Source: Micromonospora lupini str. Lupac 08
GTDB taxonomy: Bacteria > Actinomycetota > Actinomycetes > Mycobacteriales > Micromonosporaceae
Direction of reading: 5' to 3'
Assembly (NCBI RefSeq): GCF_000297395.2
Contig: NZ_HF570108.1
Coordinates: 1,588,611 to 1,652,610 of the forward strand
DNA: 64,000 bases
The notes below the pieces were generated by a model. It made no database searches, was not told the origin of the DNA, and saw nothing but the letters and a program-made list of their open reading frames with translations. This document shows, one piece after another, positions 56,513-64,000 of the stretch. Position numbers and translations under genes: made by a program. The stretch's first letter is position 1. Each line of letters begins with the position of its first letter.

Positions 56513-56518
56513 GGCGGC

Positions 56519-57442
56519 ATGGCCCTGCTCTATGCCGATCCCGAGGTCGCCGCCGTCCTGGACGCCGCCACCACCGTCGACGCCATGCGGGTCGCCCTGG
56601 TGGCCGCGTACGAGGGGCGGCTGGTCGCCCCACCCCGCGCCGCCGCCCCGCTCGGCGGGGGACGGATGGTGCTCACCGCCGGGCACCTGGTCGGCGAGTG
56701 GTACGGCTACCGCTCGTACGACACGTTCGGCCACCCGCAGGGCGAGCAGCTGGTGGTGCTGCACGACGCCCGCACCGGCGTGGTCCGGGCGGTCGCCGTC
56801 GGCGAGGAGCTGGGCTCCCGGCGTACCGGTGGACTGGGTGGCGTGGCGGTCGACGTGCTGGCCCGGCCGGACGCGGCGACCCTCGGCGTGATCGGCTCCG
56901 GGCGGCAGGCGTGGACGCAGGTGTGGGCCGCGGCGGCCGTCCGCCCGCTGCGCGAGGTGGTGGTGCACAGCCGTTCGGCGGCGCGACGGGACGCCTTCGC
57001 CGCCCGGGTGCGCGCAGACCTGGGCGTGCCGGCGCGCGCCGTCATCGACCCGGGCGCGGCGGTCACCGGGCGGGACATCGTGGTGCTCGCCACCACCAGC
57101 CCCACCCCGGTGCTGCGCGCCGCCGATGTGAGCCCCGGCACGCACGTCAACGCGGTCGGCTTCAAGCAGCACGACCGCAGCGAGTTCGGCACCGACCTGC
57201 TGGACGTCGCCGACCTGCTGGTCACCGACTCGCCGGCCCAGGCAGCCGACTACCAACCGCCGATGCTCGCGGCCCTGCCCCCGTACGCCGGGCGGTTGCG
57301 TGACCTGGGCGGCATCCTGGCCGGCGCGGTCCCCGGCCGGACCACGGCGGACCAGCGCTCCGTCTTCTGCTCCACCGGCCTGGCCGGCATGGAGGTCTTC
57401 CTGCTCGACGCGCTGACCCGGGTGGGCGCGGCGGCGGGCTGA
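56519..57442 (+). CDS. Ornithine cyclodeaminase/mu-crystallin family protein
   Basis: A 307-aa NAD(P)-dependent protein. [25 protein letters not shown] forms the substrate loop, [39 protein letters not shown] the dinucleotide fold, and [30 protein letters not shown] a conserved C-terminal region. Family members are ornithine cyclodeaminases, imine reductases or alanopine-type enzymes; the specific activity cannot be assigned. Stands alone, upstream of rimO. Confidence 0.85.
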   Translation: MALLYADPEVAAVLDAATTVDAMRVALVAAYEGRLVAPPRAAAPLGGGRMVLTAGHLVGEWYGYRSYDTFGHPQGEQLVVLHDARTGVVRAVAVGEELGSRRTGGLGGVAVDVLARPDAATLGVIGSGRQAWTQVWAAAAVRPLREVVVHSRSAARRDAFAARVRADLGVPARAVIDPGAAVTGRDIVVLATTSPTPVLRAADVSPGTHVNAVGFKQHDRSEFGTDLLDVADLLVTDSPAQAADYQPPMLAALPPYAGRLRDLGGILAGAVPGRTTADQRSVFCSTGLAGMEVFLLDALTRVGAAAG

Positions 57443-57513
57443 CCGGAGTGCCGCCCAGGGGCGCCCCGGCCGTCCGCACGGCCCGCGTGCGTGGGCTTCC
57501 CTGGCCGGCCCGG

Positions 57514-57519
57514 TACCCT
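57514..57519 (+). promoter_or_regulatory. Putative -10 of rimO
   Basis: TACCCT ends 6 nt before a GTG at 57526 and 3 nt before ATG 57523. The usual 6-8 nt spacing in this window would favour the GTG as the true start. Confidence 0.35.
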
Positions 57520-57522
57520 CGG

Positions 57523-59031
57523 ATGGTGTCTGCCACCTCTCCTTCTCCTTCCGACAACGCCGAGGGCCGTCGCGTCGCCCTGCTCACCCTGGGCTGCGCC
57601 CGCAACGAGGTCGACTCGGAGGAGCTGGCCGCCCGGCTGCACGCCGACGGCTGGCAGGTGACCACCGACGGCGAGGGCGCCGACGTGGTGGTCGTCAACA
57701 CCTGCGGTTTCGTGGAGAAGGCCAAGCAGGACTCCATCCAGACCCTGCTCGCCGCCGCCGGCACCGGCGCCAAGGTGGTCGCCGCCGGCTGCATGGCCGA
57801 GCGGTACGGCCGGGAGCTGGCCGACAGCCTGCCCGAGGCGCAGGCGGTGCTGAGCTTCGACGACTACCCGGACATCGCCGCCCGGCTGAACGCCGTCGTC
57901 GCCGGTGAGCAGATCACCGCGCACACCCCCCGGGACCGCCGCGAGCTGCTGCCGCTGACCCCGGTGCAGCGCCAGAGCGCCACCGTGTCCCTGCCCGGGC
58001 ACGGCACCGTTACGCGTACCGCCGTCGACACCGACGAGCACACCCCGGCGCACCTGCGCCAGGTGCTGCGCCGTCGGCTGGACACCGGCCCGGTCGCCTC
58101 ACTGAAACTCGCCAGCGGCTGCGACAGGCGCTGCGCGTTCTGTGCCATTCCCGCGTTCCGTGGGGCCTTCGTCTCGCGTACGCCCGACGAGCTGCTCGCC
58201 GAGGCGGAGTGGCTGGCCAAGACCGGCGTACGCGAGCTGGTGCTGGTCAGCGAGAACTCCACGTCGTACGGCAAGGACCTGGGCGACCCGCGCGCGTTGG
58301 AGAAGCTGCTGCCGCAGCTCGCCGCCGTGTCCGGCATCGTGCGGGTGCGGGTGAGCTACCTCCAGCCGGCCGAGACCCGGCCCGGTCTGGTCGAGGCGAT
58401 CGCCGGCACGCCGGGGGTGGCACCGTACTTCGACCTGTCGTTCCAGCACTCAAGCGAGCCGGTGCTGCGCCGGATGCGGCGTTTCGGCTCCACCGACCGG
58501 TTCCTGGAGCTGCTGGCCAGTGCCCGCGCGCTGGCCCCGGAGGCGGGCGCGCGGAGCAACTTCATCGTGGGCTTCCCCGGTGAGACCCGCGCCGACATCG
58601 ACGAGCTGACCCGGTTCCTGACCGAGGCGCGGCTGGACGCGATAGGCATGTTCGACTACAGCGACGAGGACGGCACCGAGGCGGCCGGCCTGCCCGGCAA
58701 GGTCTCCGCCGCGACCATCAAGCGACGGTACGACCGGCTCAGCGCGCTCGCCGACGAGCTCTGCTCGCAGCGGGCGGAGGACCGGCTCGGCTCGACGGTC
58801 GAGGTGCTCGTCGACGCGATCGTCGACGGCGTGGTGGAGGGCCGGGCGGCGCACCAGGCGCCGGAGGTGGACGGTTCCACCACCCTCGTCGCACCGGCCG
58901 AGGGTGGGGTCGACCTGGCCGCGTTGCGCCCGGGTGACCTGGTGCGGGCCACGGTGACCGGCACCGAAGGGGTGGATCTGCTCGCGGTGCCGGATGAGAT
59001 GATCTCGGCGGCGCCCGGCGCGGCACGGTGA
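57523..59031 (+). CDS. rimO: Ribosomal protein S12 methylthiotransferase RimO
   Basis: A 502-aa radical-SAM methylthiotransferase. N-terminal MTTase domain with three cysteines for the auxiliary cluster ([28 protein letters not shown]), radical-SAM motif [15 protein letters not shown], then [16 protein letters not shown] and [14 protein letters not shown], and a TRAM domain. Modifies Asp88 of S12. ATG 57523 or GTG 57526 is the start. It overlaps pgsA by GTGA. Confidence 0.94.
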   Translation: MVSATSPSPSDNAEGRRVALLTLGCARNEVDSEELAARLHADGWQVTTDGEGADVVVVNTCGFVEKAKQDSIQTLLAAAGTGAKVVAAGCMAERYGRELADSLPEAQAVLSFDDYPDIAARLNAVVAGEQITAHTPRDRRELLPLTPVQRQSATVSLPGHGTVTRTAVDTDEHTPAHLRQVLRRRLDTGPVASLKLASGCDRRCAFCAIPAFRGAFVSRTPDELLAEAEWLAKTGVRELVLVSENSTSYGKDLGDPRALEKLLPQLAAVSGIVRVRVSYLQPAETRPGLVEAIAGTPGVAPYFDLSFQHSSEPVLRRMRRFGSTDRFLELLASARALAPEAGARSNFIVGFPGETRADIDELTRFLTEARLDAIGMFDYSDEDGTEAAGLPGKVSAATIKRRYDRLSALADELCSQRAEDRLGSTVEVLVDAIVDGVVEGRAAHQAPEVDGSTTLVAPAEGGVDLAALRPGDLVRATVTGTEGVDLLAVPDEMISAAPGAAR

Positions 59032-59705
59032 CGGCGGGCCCGGACGGAGCGGGGGAGCCAGGTGGTGCGGTGCCGGAAACGCCATGGCGACCCGAGCGGA
59101 GCGAGACGGTGACCGGGGCGACGGAGTCGACGCCGGCCCGGGTGGTCGCGCGGGTGCCCGTGCTCAACGCGGCCAACGCGCTGACCGCCCTGCGGCTGGT
59201 GCTGGTGCCGGTGTTCGCCGCGTCGGTGATCGTCTCGGGGATGACCCACGCGGGCTGGCGGATGGCGGCCTGCCTGATCTTCGCGGTGGCCTCGGCGACC
59301 GACCTGGTGGACGGCTGGATCGCCCGCCGGTTCGGGTTGGTCACCTCGGTCGGCAAGGTCGCCGACCCGATCGCCGACAAGGCGCTCACCGGCGCGGCCC
59401 TGGTGCTGCTGTCCTTCTACGACCGGCTGCCCTGGTGGGTGACGGCGCTGATCCTCGCCCGTGAGCTGGGCATCACCGGGCTGCGGTTCTGGGTGATCCG
59501 GCACGGGGTGATCGCGGCCAGCCGTGGCGGCAAGATCAAGACCGCGCTGCAGATCCTGGCCATCGCCTGGTACCTCTGGCCGATGCCGGCAGCCCTCGTC
59601 GCCGTCGGCCCCTGGATCATGGGCGCCGCCGTCCTGGTCACGGTGGCGACAGGCTTCGACTACATCACCCAGGCCCTCCGCCTACGCCGCCCCCACCAAC
59701 CCTGA
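59028..59705 (+). CDS. pgsA: CDP-diacylglycerol-glycerol-3-phosphate 3-phosphatidyltransferase
   Basis: A 225-aa membrane enzyme of phospholipid synthesis. A hydrophilic head of about 40 residues precedes the CDP-alcohol phosphotransferase motif [27 protein letters not shown], which has all conserved Asp, Gly and Arg positions. About five further helices follow. The GTG overlaps the rimO stop. Confidence 0.92.
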   Translation: MTAGPDGAGEPGGAVPETPWRPERSETVTGATESTPARVVARVPVLNAANALTALRLVLVPVFAASVIVSGMTHAGWRMAACLIFAVASATDLVDGWIARRFGLVTSVGKVADPIADKALTGAALVLLSFYDRLPWWVTALILARELGITGLRFWVIRHGVIAASRGGKIKTALQILAIAWYLWPMPAALVAVGPWIMGAAVLVTVATGFDYITQALRLRRPHQP

Positions 59706-59736
59706 CCCCACCCCACCCCCGACCCCACCCCCCGGC

Positions 59737-59791
59737 GATCATGAGGTTATTGCCGTCCGGGTCGGCGTGTCGGGGCGATAACTTCATGATC
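59737..59791 (+). terminator. Dyad after pgsA
   Basis: GATCATGAGGTTATTGCC and GGCGATAACTTCATGATC form an 18-bp stem with two mismatches and a 19-nt loop. AT-richer than its surroundings; follows a run of CCCCACCCC. Confidence 0.65.
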
Positions 59792-59844
59792 GACGGCTTC
59801 GGCCCGGGAGGGTTGGGGTGCGGCGGGTGGGGAAGGACGAGCTC

Positions 59845-60396
59845 ATGCAGCGGGAAGAGCGGGAAGAGAACGCGGTGGGCAGCGCGGCGGCGGGTGTGGT
59901 GCACAGCCTGGTGCAGCGACACGAGACCCTGGCCACTGTCGAGTCGCTCACCGGTGGTCTGCTCTCGGCGTCGATCGTGGAGATCGCCGGGGTCAGTGGG
60001 ACCTACCGGGGCGGGCTGGTCGTCTACGCCACCGAGCTGAAGGCCACCCTCGCCGGCGTACCGGCCGATCTGCTCGCCGAGCGCGGCCCGGTGGACCCGG
60101 ACGTGGCGTTGGCGCTCGCCGAGGGCGGCAGGCAGCGCTGCGGCGCGGACTGGGGGCTCGCCACCACCGGGGTCGCCGGCCCGGAGCCACAGGACGGCAA
60201 GCCCGTCGGCCTCGTCTACGTCGCGGTCGCCGGTCCGGGCGGCGGCGAGGTTCGTCAGCTCGACCTGGACGGCGGGCGCGACCACGTGCGCTCGGCAGCC
60301 GTCGTCGAGGCGTTGCGGCTGCTCGCCGAACGGATCCACGCCGCCGACGAGGCCGCCCGCGACGGCGTGGGAACGGCCGGCGCGGGGCGCCGATGA
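59845..60396 (+). CDS. cinA: CinA C-terminal family protein (nicotinamide mononucleotide deamidase-like)
   Basis: A 183-aa single-domain CinA/PncC protein: [46 protein letters not shown], then [27 protein letters not shown]. Family members deamidate NMN in NAD recycling. The ATG is supported by GGAAGGA 8 nt upstream; GTG 59818 in frame is less likely. Conserved next to pgsA. Confidence 0.88.
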   Translation: MQREEREENAVGSAAAGVVHSLVQRHETLATVESLTGGLLSASIVEIAGVSGTYRGGLVVYATELKATLAGVPADLLAERGPVDPDVALALAEGGRQRCGADWGLATTGVAGPEPQDGKPVGLVYVAVAGPGGGEVRQLDLDGGRDHVRSAAVVEALRLLAERIHAADEAARDGVGTAGAGRR

Positions 60397-60548
60397 GCCG
60401 CCCCGGGCGAACCGACGGGCGGGGCGGGATGTCGCCGGGCCCCACAACGGGTACGGTTGCGGGAAGGCTCCGACGCTCGGAGCCGGCGCGGTCCGCCGCA
60501 GCCGGCTGCCCGAGGCCGGGCGAGAGGTATCCCTCAGGGGGAGGTGCG

Positions 60549-61010
60549 ATGGTCCTGCTACGCCGGGTGATCGGTGACGCACTGCGGGCGCGCCGGCAGG
60601 GACAGCAGCGCACACTGCGTGAGGTGTCCACCGCCGCCAACGTCAGCCTCGGCTACCTCTCCGAGATCGAGCGGGGGCACAAGGAGCCGTCCAGCGAGCT
60701 GCTCGCCGCGATCTGCGACGCGCTCGGTGCCCGCCTGTCCGAGTTGTTGCGCGAGGTGAGCGACACCGTGGCGCTCGCCGAGCAGATGCCCGCCGGGGTG
60801 CTCGTCGGTATGCAGGACGAGCCGGCCGAGGCCGCGCCCGTCGGCGCGACGGCCGCCGTGCGCAAGGGCGCCAACCGGGGTGTCCGCCAGGTCACGTCCG
60901 ACGGCAAGGTCGCCGTGTCGGTCCGGCAGGACTCGCCGCTGCGGGCGACCCTGCGCAGCACCCGGGTCCGCCCCACCGAGCGCGACCGGGACGTGGTCTG
61001 CGCCGCCTGA
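60549..61010 (+). CDS. clgR: XRE-family regulator ClgR
   Basis: A 153-aa protein with an N-terminal helix-turn-helix ([38 protein letters not shown]), the signature of the ClgR/PopR branch that activates clp protease genes and, in mycobacteria, the pspA operon. The C-terminus is less conserved and ends RDVVCAA. C-terminal Ala-Ala is notable because ClgR is itself degraded by Clp proteases. The ATG is preceded by GGGAGGT. Confidence 0.82.
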   Translation: MVLLRRVIGDALRARRQGQQRTLREVSTAANVSLGYLSEIERGHKEPSSELLAAICDALGARLSELLREVSDTVALAEQMPAGVLVGMQDEPAEAAPVGATAAVRKGANRGVRQVTSDGKVAVSVRQDSPLRATLRSTRVRPTERDRDVVCAA

Positions 61011-61211
61011 GCCGGTCCGACGGTTGACCGTGGGCGAGGTGGCCCCAGCCGCGTAGGGTGGCCCGCAGGAGCCGACGGTGCCCGTCGAGCACCCGGTACG
61101 GATGCCTTGTTGGCGTTCGGCTGGGACGATGGAGACCGGCCGGTGCGCGGTCGGTCGGCTGACCCCGGCCCGATCGCGGTGGAGCGACGCTACTGAGGGG
61201 ATACCGCGGAG

Positions 61212-62081
61212 ATGGCGAACCCGTTCGTCAAGGGCTGGAACTACCTGATGGCGCTCTTCGGTGCCAAGATCGACGAGCACGCCGATCCCAAGGTGCAGAT
61301 CCAGCAGGCCATCGAGGATGCCCAGCGGCAGCACCAGGCGCTGGTCCAGCAGGCCGCGGCGGTCATCGGCAACCAGCGTCAGCTGGAGATGAAGCTGTCC
61401 CGGCAGATGACCGAGGTCGAGCGGTTGCAGGGCAACGCCCGGCAGGCCCTGGTGCTGTCCGACCAGGCCCGCGCCAAGGGCGACGAGGCCGAGGCGGTGC
61501 GGTTCGAGCAGTCCGCCCAGGCCCTGGCCACCCAGCTCGTCTCGGCCGAGCAGGCCACCGAGGACCTGAAGACCCTGCACGACCAGGCGCTCGGCGCCGC
61601 CGCGCAGGCCCGCCGCGCCGTCGAGAACAACTCGATGATCCTCCAGCAGAAGCTCGCCGAGCGCACCAAGCTGCTCAGCCAGCTGGAGCAGGCCAAGATG
61701 CAGGAGACGGTGGCCCGCTCGCTGGAGTCGATGTCGTCGCTCACCGCGCCCACCAACACCCCGTCCCTGGACGAGGTGCGTGACCGCATCGAGCGGCGGT
61801 ACGCCAACGCGATGGGCCGCGCCGAACTGGCCGGCAACTCCGTCGAGGGCCGCATGCTGGAGATCCAGAAGGCGACCATCGACTCGGCGGGCTCGGCCCG
61901 GCTGGAGCAGATCCGGTCCAGCATGGCGGGGGAGCAGCTCGGCGGCACGGCCCAGCGCCCGGCGGTGCAGGGTGAGAAGGCGGGTCCGGGCAACGACCCG
62001 ACCGCCGCCGCCCGGCTTGACGAGCTGCGCGCCAGCATGGCCCGCGAACGGGGCACCGGCGACCCGACCGCCGCCGGCTGA
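61212..62081 (+). CDS. pspA: Phage-shock protein A (PspA/IM30 family)
   Basis: A 289-aa coiled-coil protein: [62 protein letters not shown], then a long heptad-rich helix to about residue 220, and a disordered C-terminal third. PspA assembles on damaged membranes and protects proton-motive force. Downstream of clgR, as in mycobacteria (clgR-pspA-pspM). GCGGAG precedes the ATG. Confidence 0.9.
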   Translation: MANPFVKGWNYLMALFGAKIDEHADPKVQIQQAIEDAQRQHQALVQQAAAVIGNQRQLEMKLSRQMTEVERLQGNARQALVLSDQARAKGDEAEAVRFEQSAQALATQLVSAEQATEDLKTLHDQALGAAAQARRAVENNSMILQQKLAERTKLLSQLEQAKMQETVARSLESMSSLTAPTNTPSLDEVRDRIERRYANAMGRAELAGNSVEGRMLEIQKATIDSAGSARLEQIRSSMAGEQLGGTAQRPAVQGEKAGPGNDPTAAARLDELRASMARERGTGDPTAAG

Positions 62082-62104
62082 ACGACCGGTCCGAGGAGGT
62101 CACG

Positions 62105-62890
62105 GTGGCAGACGAGCGGACGCGGTACTTCCGTCGGCTGGGTCGGCTGCGCCGGTCCGCCCGGCGGTGGAGCGTACTCGCCGGTGGGCTCGGCGGTGCC
62201 GCGGCGGTGCTGACTCCGTACGCCGGCCTCGGTCTGCCGGACGCGGCCTGGGCCGGCGCCGCGGGCAGCGCGGTGGCGTTGGCCGCCTGGCGGTGGATCG
62301 ACCTGCGGGCACTTGCCGCCCGTCCGGCGCCCCCGGCGTTGGATCCGGCCGAGGCCGCCGCCCGGTCCCGGGCCCGGCTGGTGGCCGCCGTCGAGCGACT
62401 GCCGGTCGGCTCCGGCGTGCTGGCCGAGGTACGCCGGGTCCGCAGCCGGGTCGCGCTGCGCGGCACCACCGCCGGGCAGCAGTGGGCCCGACTGGACCGC
62501 GCGTCGCTCACCCTGGCCGGGATGGCGCCCCGGCTCACCGGGCTGGCCGAGCCGGCCGTGCGGGAGGCCGCCACCGCCGACCGGTCGTTGCGCGACCTCG
62601 CCGAGCGGGTGGCAAGCGTGGAACGGGCCCTGCGGCTCGCGCCGACCGACGCCCGGGCGCCGCTGGCCGAGGCGCACCGCACGCTCACCGCCCAGTTGGA
62701 GAGCGGCGTGGCGGCCTACGAGCGGCTGGTGGTCGCCGCCGCCGGCTACCTCGCCGAGGACGCCCGACCGGAGCCCACCCACCCGGCCGCCGACCGGCTG
62801 ACCGAGGCGACCGACCTGCTGCACGGGGTGGCCTCGGCCCTCGCCGAGCTGCGCTCCGGCGGCGTCGGCCTGCGCGCGCCCACCCGCTGA
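62105..62890 (+). CDS. PspM-like membrane partner of PspA
   Basis: A 261-aa protein. Two hydrophobic segments near residues 22-60 (WSVLAGGLGGAAAVLTPYAGLGL; AAGSAVALAAWRWI), then a helical cytoplasmic tail. Position after clgR-pspA and the two-helix head match mycobacterial PspM (Rv2743c), which anchors PspA at the membrane. GTG at 62105 follows GGAGG. Identification rests on synteny and topology more than sequence. Confidence 0.65.
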   Translation: MADERTRYFRRLGRLRRSARRWSVLAGGLGGAAAVLTPYAGLGLPDAAWAGAAGSAVALAAWRWIDLRALAARPAPPALDPAEAAARSRARLVAAVERLPVGSGVLAEVRRVRSRVALRGTTAGQQWARLDRASLTLAGMAPRLTGLAEPAVREAATADRSLRDLAERVASVERALRLAPTDARAPLAEAHRTLTAQLESGVAAYERLVVAAAGYLAEDARPEPTHPAADRLTEATDLLHGVASALAELRSGGVGLRAPTR

Positions 62891-62915
62891 CGACCCACCC
62901 GTCACGGTGGGGTCG
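62891..62915. terminator. Short dyad between convergent genes
   Basis: CGACCCACC pairs with GGTGGGGTCG with one bulge across CGTCAC. It overlaps the stop codon of the minus-strand gene. Confidence 0.4.
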
Positions 62916-64000
62916 TGACCGGGATCGGCCCGGTGTACGGCGAGCTGCCCACGACGTTGAACGACCGGATCCGGTAGTGGTAGGTCACTCCCCGGGCCAG
63001 CCCGGTGTTGGTGAAGCCGCGACCGGTCACCGTGAACGTCGCCACCTCCCGGCCGAACGCCGGGTCCAGCGCCCGCTGGACGATGAACCCGGACCCCGGA
63101 CCGGCGGGCGTGTGCGCCGTCCAGCCCAGCACCACAACGGCGGTGTCCGGCCCCGGCGCGCTCGCGGCGGCGGTCACCTCGCTCGGGGTGCCCGGCGCGG
63201 GAGGGGTGCTCGCCGCGGCCACCGTCGACCAGGCCGAGGCGGCGCCCAGGTACGTGGTGCGGACCCGGTAGTAGTACGTGGTGTCCGCAGCGGCAGTGGT
63301 GTCCAGGTGGTTGTCGCCGACCCCGATCGCCGTGGTGCCCGGGCCGCTGGTGAAGGTCGGGTTGGTGGCCCGCTGCACGTCGATGCCTGTGGCGAACGAG
63401 CGGTTCGTCCAGCGCAGGGCCACCCGCAGCGGCGCGGCGGGCGGGATCGCCGCGATCAGCCCGCCCGGCGCGGCGAGGTGCACCGAGGCGGGCACGCTGT
63501 TCGACCAGGACGAGTAGCTGACGTCGTTCTCCGCCCGGATCCGGTAGTGGTAGGTCACGCCGGGGGTGACCGTCGCGTCGGTGTAGCGGGTGGCGGCGGC
63601 CGCGACGGTGATCGTGGTGACGTCGCCGCCGAACGTCGCGTCGGTGGCCCGTTGCAGCAGGTGGCTGGTCGCGGCCGGGCGTCCGCCGTTGCCGGTCCAG
63701 GCCAGGGCTATCGCCGGCAACGCGGTGGCCGACCCGGGCACCGGCGTGGCGGTCAGCCCGGTGGGCGCCCGCGGCGTCACCCGCAGCACCAGCGGGCGGC
63801 TCATGCCCAGGTCGCGGTGGCCGGCGAGCTGGCTGTGCCAGCGGTACTCCCAACCGAGGTTGACCATCTGGTTGACCACCACCGCGGGTCGCCCGTCGGT
63901 CGGGCTGAGCGGCGTCGACCCGACCCGCGCACCGGGTGGGCGGCCGGGGTCGAGCAACCGGACGCTGTCGCCCAACTTGAACGGCAGGGCCGGGGCGACG
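62902..64000 (-). CDS. Fibronectin type III / multicopper-oxidase-like protein (3' part, truncated by window)
   Basis: The reading frame is open to the window edge, so only the C-terminal part is seen. It contains a cupredoxin-like end (VVNQMVNLGWEYRWHSQLAGHRDLGMSRPLVL) followed by three fibronectin-III domains of about 95 residues (each with a YHYRIR or YYYRVR strand). In multicopper oxidases the matching motif is HCHxxxH: here it reads HSQLAGH, so the type-1 Cys and one type-3 His are missing. An extracellular protein is likely; catalytic activity is doubtful. The 5' end lies beyond 64000. Confidence 0.75.
   Translation of the reverse strand, partial: VAPALPFKLGDSVRLLDPGRPPGARVGSTPLSPTDGRPAVVVNQMVNLGWEYRWHSQLAGHRDLGMSRPLVLRVTPRAPTGLTATPVPGSATALPAIALAWTGNGGRPAATSHLLQRATDATFGGDVTTITVAAAATRYTDATVTPGVTYHYRIRAENDVSYSSWSNSVPASVHLAAPGGLIAAIPPAAPLRVALRWTNRSFATGIDVQRATNPTFTSGPGTTAIGVGDNHLDTTAAADTTYYYRVRTTYLGAASAWSTVAAASTPPAPGTPSEVTAAASAPGPDTAVVVLGWTAHTPAGPGSGFIVQRALDPAFGREVATFTVTGRGFTNTGLARGVTYHYRIRSFNVVGSSPYTGPIPVTTPP

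Noticed and set aside
56427-56518. Guanidine riboswitch upstream of the SugE/Gdx-like gene
   Set aside because: No ACGR loops or ykkC core could be found; only a simple 6-bp hairpin is present.

Overview
The window is a very GC-rich, gene-dense chromosomal segment of an actinomycete. Family content and gene order point to Micromonosporaceae (Micromonospora or a close relative): rimP-nusA-ylxR-infB, rbfA, truB-ribF-rpsO-pnp, dapB/thyX/dapA/rnj, ftsK-rimO-pgsA-cinA and a clgR-pspA-pspM module, with many GTG starts, 4-nt start/stop overlaps and third-codon G/C. There are no rRNA or tRNA genes, CRISPR arrays, prophage or transposase genes. It is mostly core chromosome with small accessory insertions.

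Layout. 18-4275: a tight catabolic operon (glutamine-synthetase-like ligase, aldehyde dehydrogenase, SDR, gamma-glutamyl hydrolase) matching a gamma-glutamylated amine (polyamine or ethanolamine) route. 4323-10764: a PPOX-fold flavoprotein, a very large kinase/receiver/PP2C/anti-sigma-kinase hybrid with a convergent STAS gene, methionine aminopeptidase and a VIT1-like transporter. 10771-17386 (minus strand): a nucleotidyltransferase-like gene preceded by an unusual 59-bp tandem repeat, a deazaflavin nitroreductase-like gene, a PadR/ABC-ATPase/FtsX-permease operon with a palindromic operator, and two ferritin-like/lipoprotein genes. 17541-35871: the translation and RNA-processing cluster, then an M16 peptidase and dapB. 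35948-42533: an alpha-glucan/sugar module, with a divergent glycogen-debranching-type enzyme and a LacI regulator sharing a long inverted-repeat operator, then a binding protein and two permeases but no ATPase. 42577-46769: two GNAT genes, a GT87 mannosyltransferase-like protein, a YcaQ/AlkX-like DNA glycosylase and a DUF2752 membrane protein. 46770-47397: a repeat- and hairpin-rich gap with no gene. 47398-50862: thyX, dapA, rnj. 50982-53140: two overlapping YbjN-domain genes. 53254-62890: ftsK, small membrane proteins, a SugE/Gdx exporter, ornithine cyclodeaminase-like, rimO, pgsA, cinA, clgR, pspA, pspM. The window ends inside a fibronectin-III/multicopper-oxidase-like gene on the minus strand.

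Observations beyond routine annotation: (i) a 59-bp repeat on the minus strand whose copies each carry a complete 20-codon ORF that ends on the next copy's start codon (GTGA) and finally on the start of a real gene; (ii) infB is split by a one-base deletion near 20460, and the MATE gene has what looks like the same kind of error near 27315; (iii) about a dozen genes have a TANNNT hexamer 6-8 nt before the start codon, the layout of leaderless transcripts; (iv) a family of long, nearly perfect dyads with GATC in their outer arms sits in intergenic gaps; (v) a 33-codon gene with a strong ribosome binding site lies at 25836-25937; (vi) the copper-binding signature at the window edge is degenerate. 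Product names come from motifs read by eye; no database search was possible.
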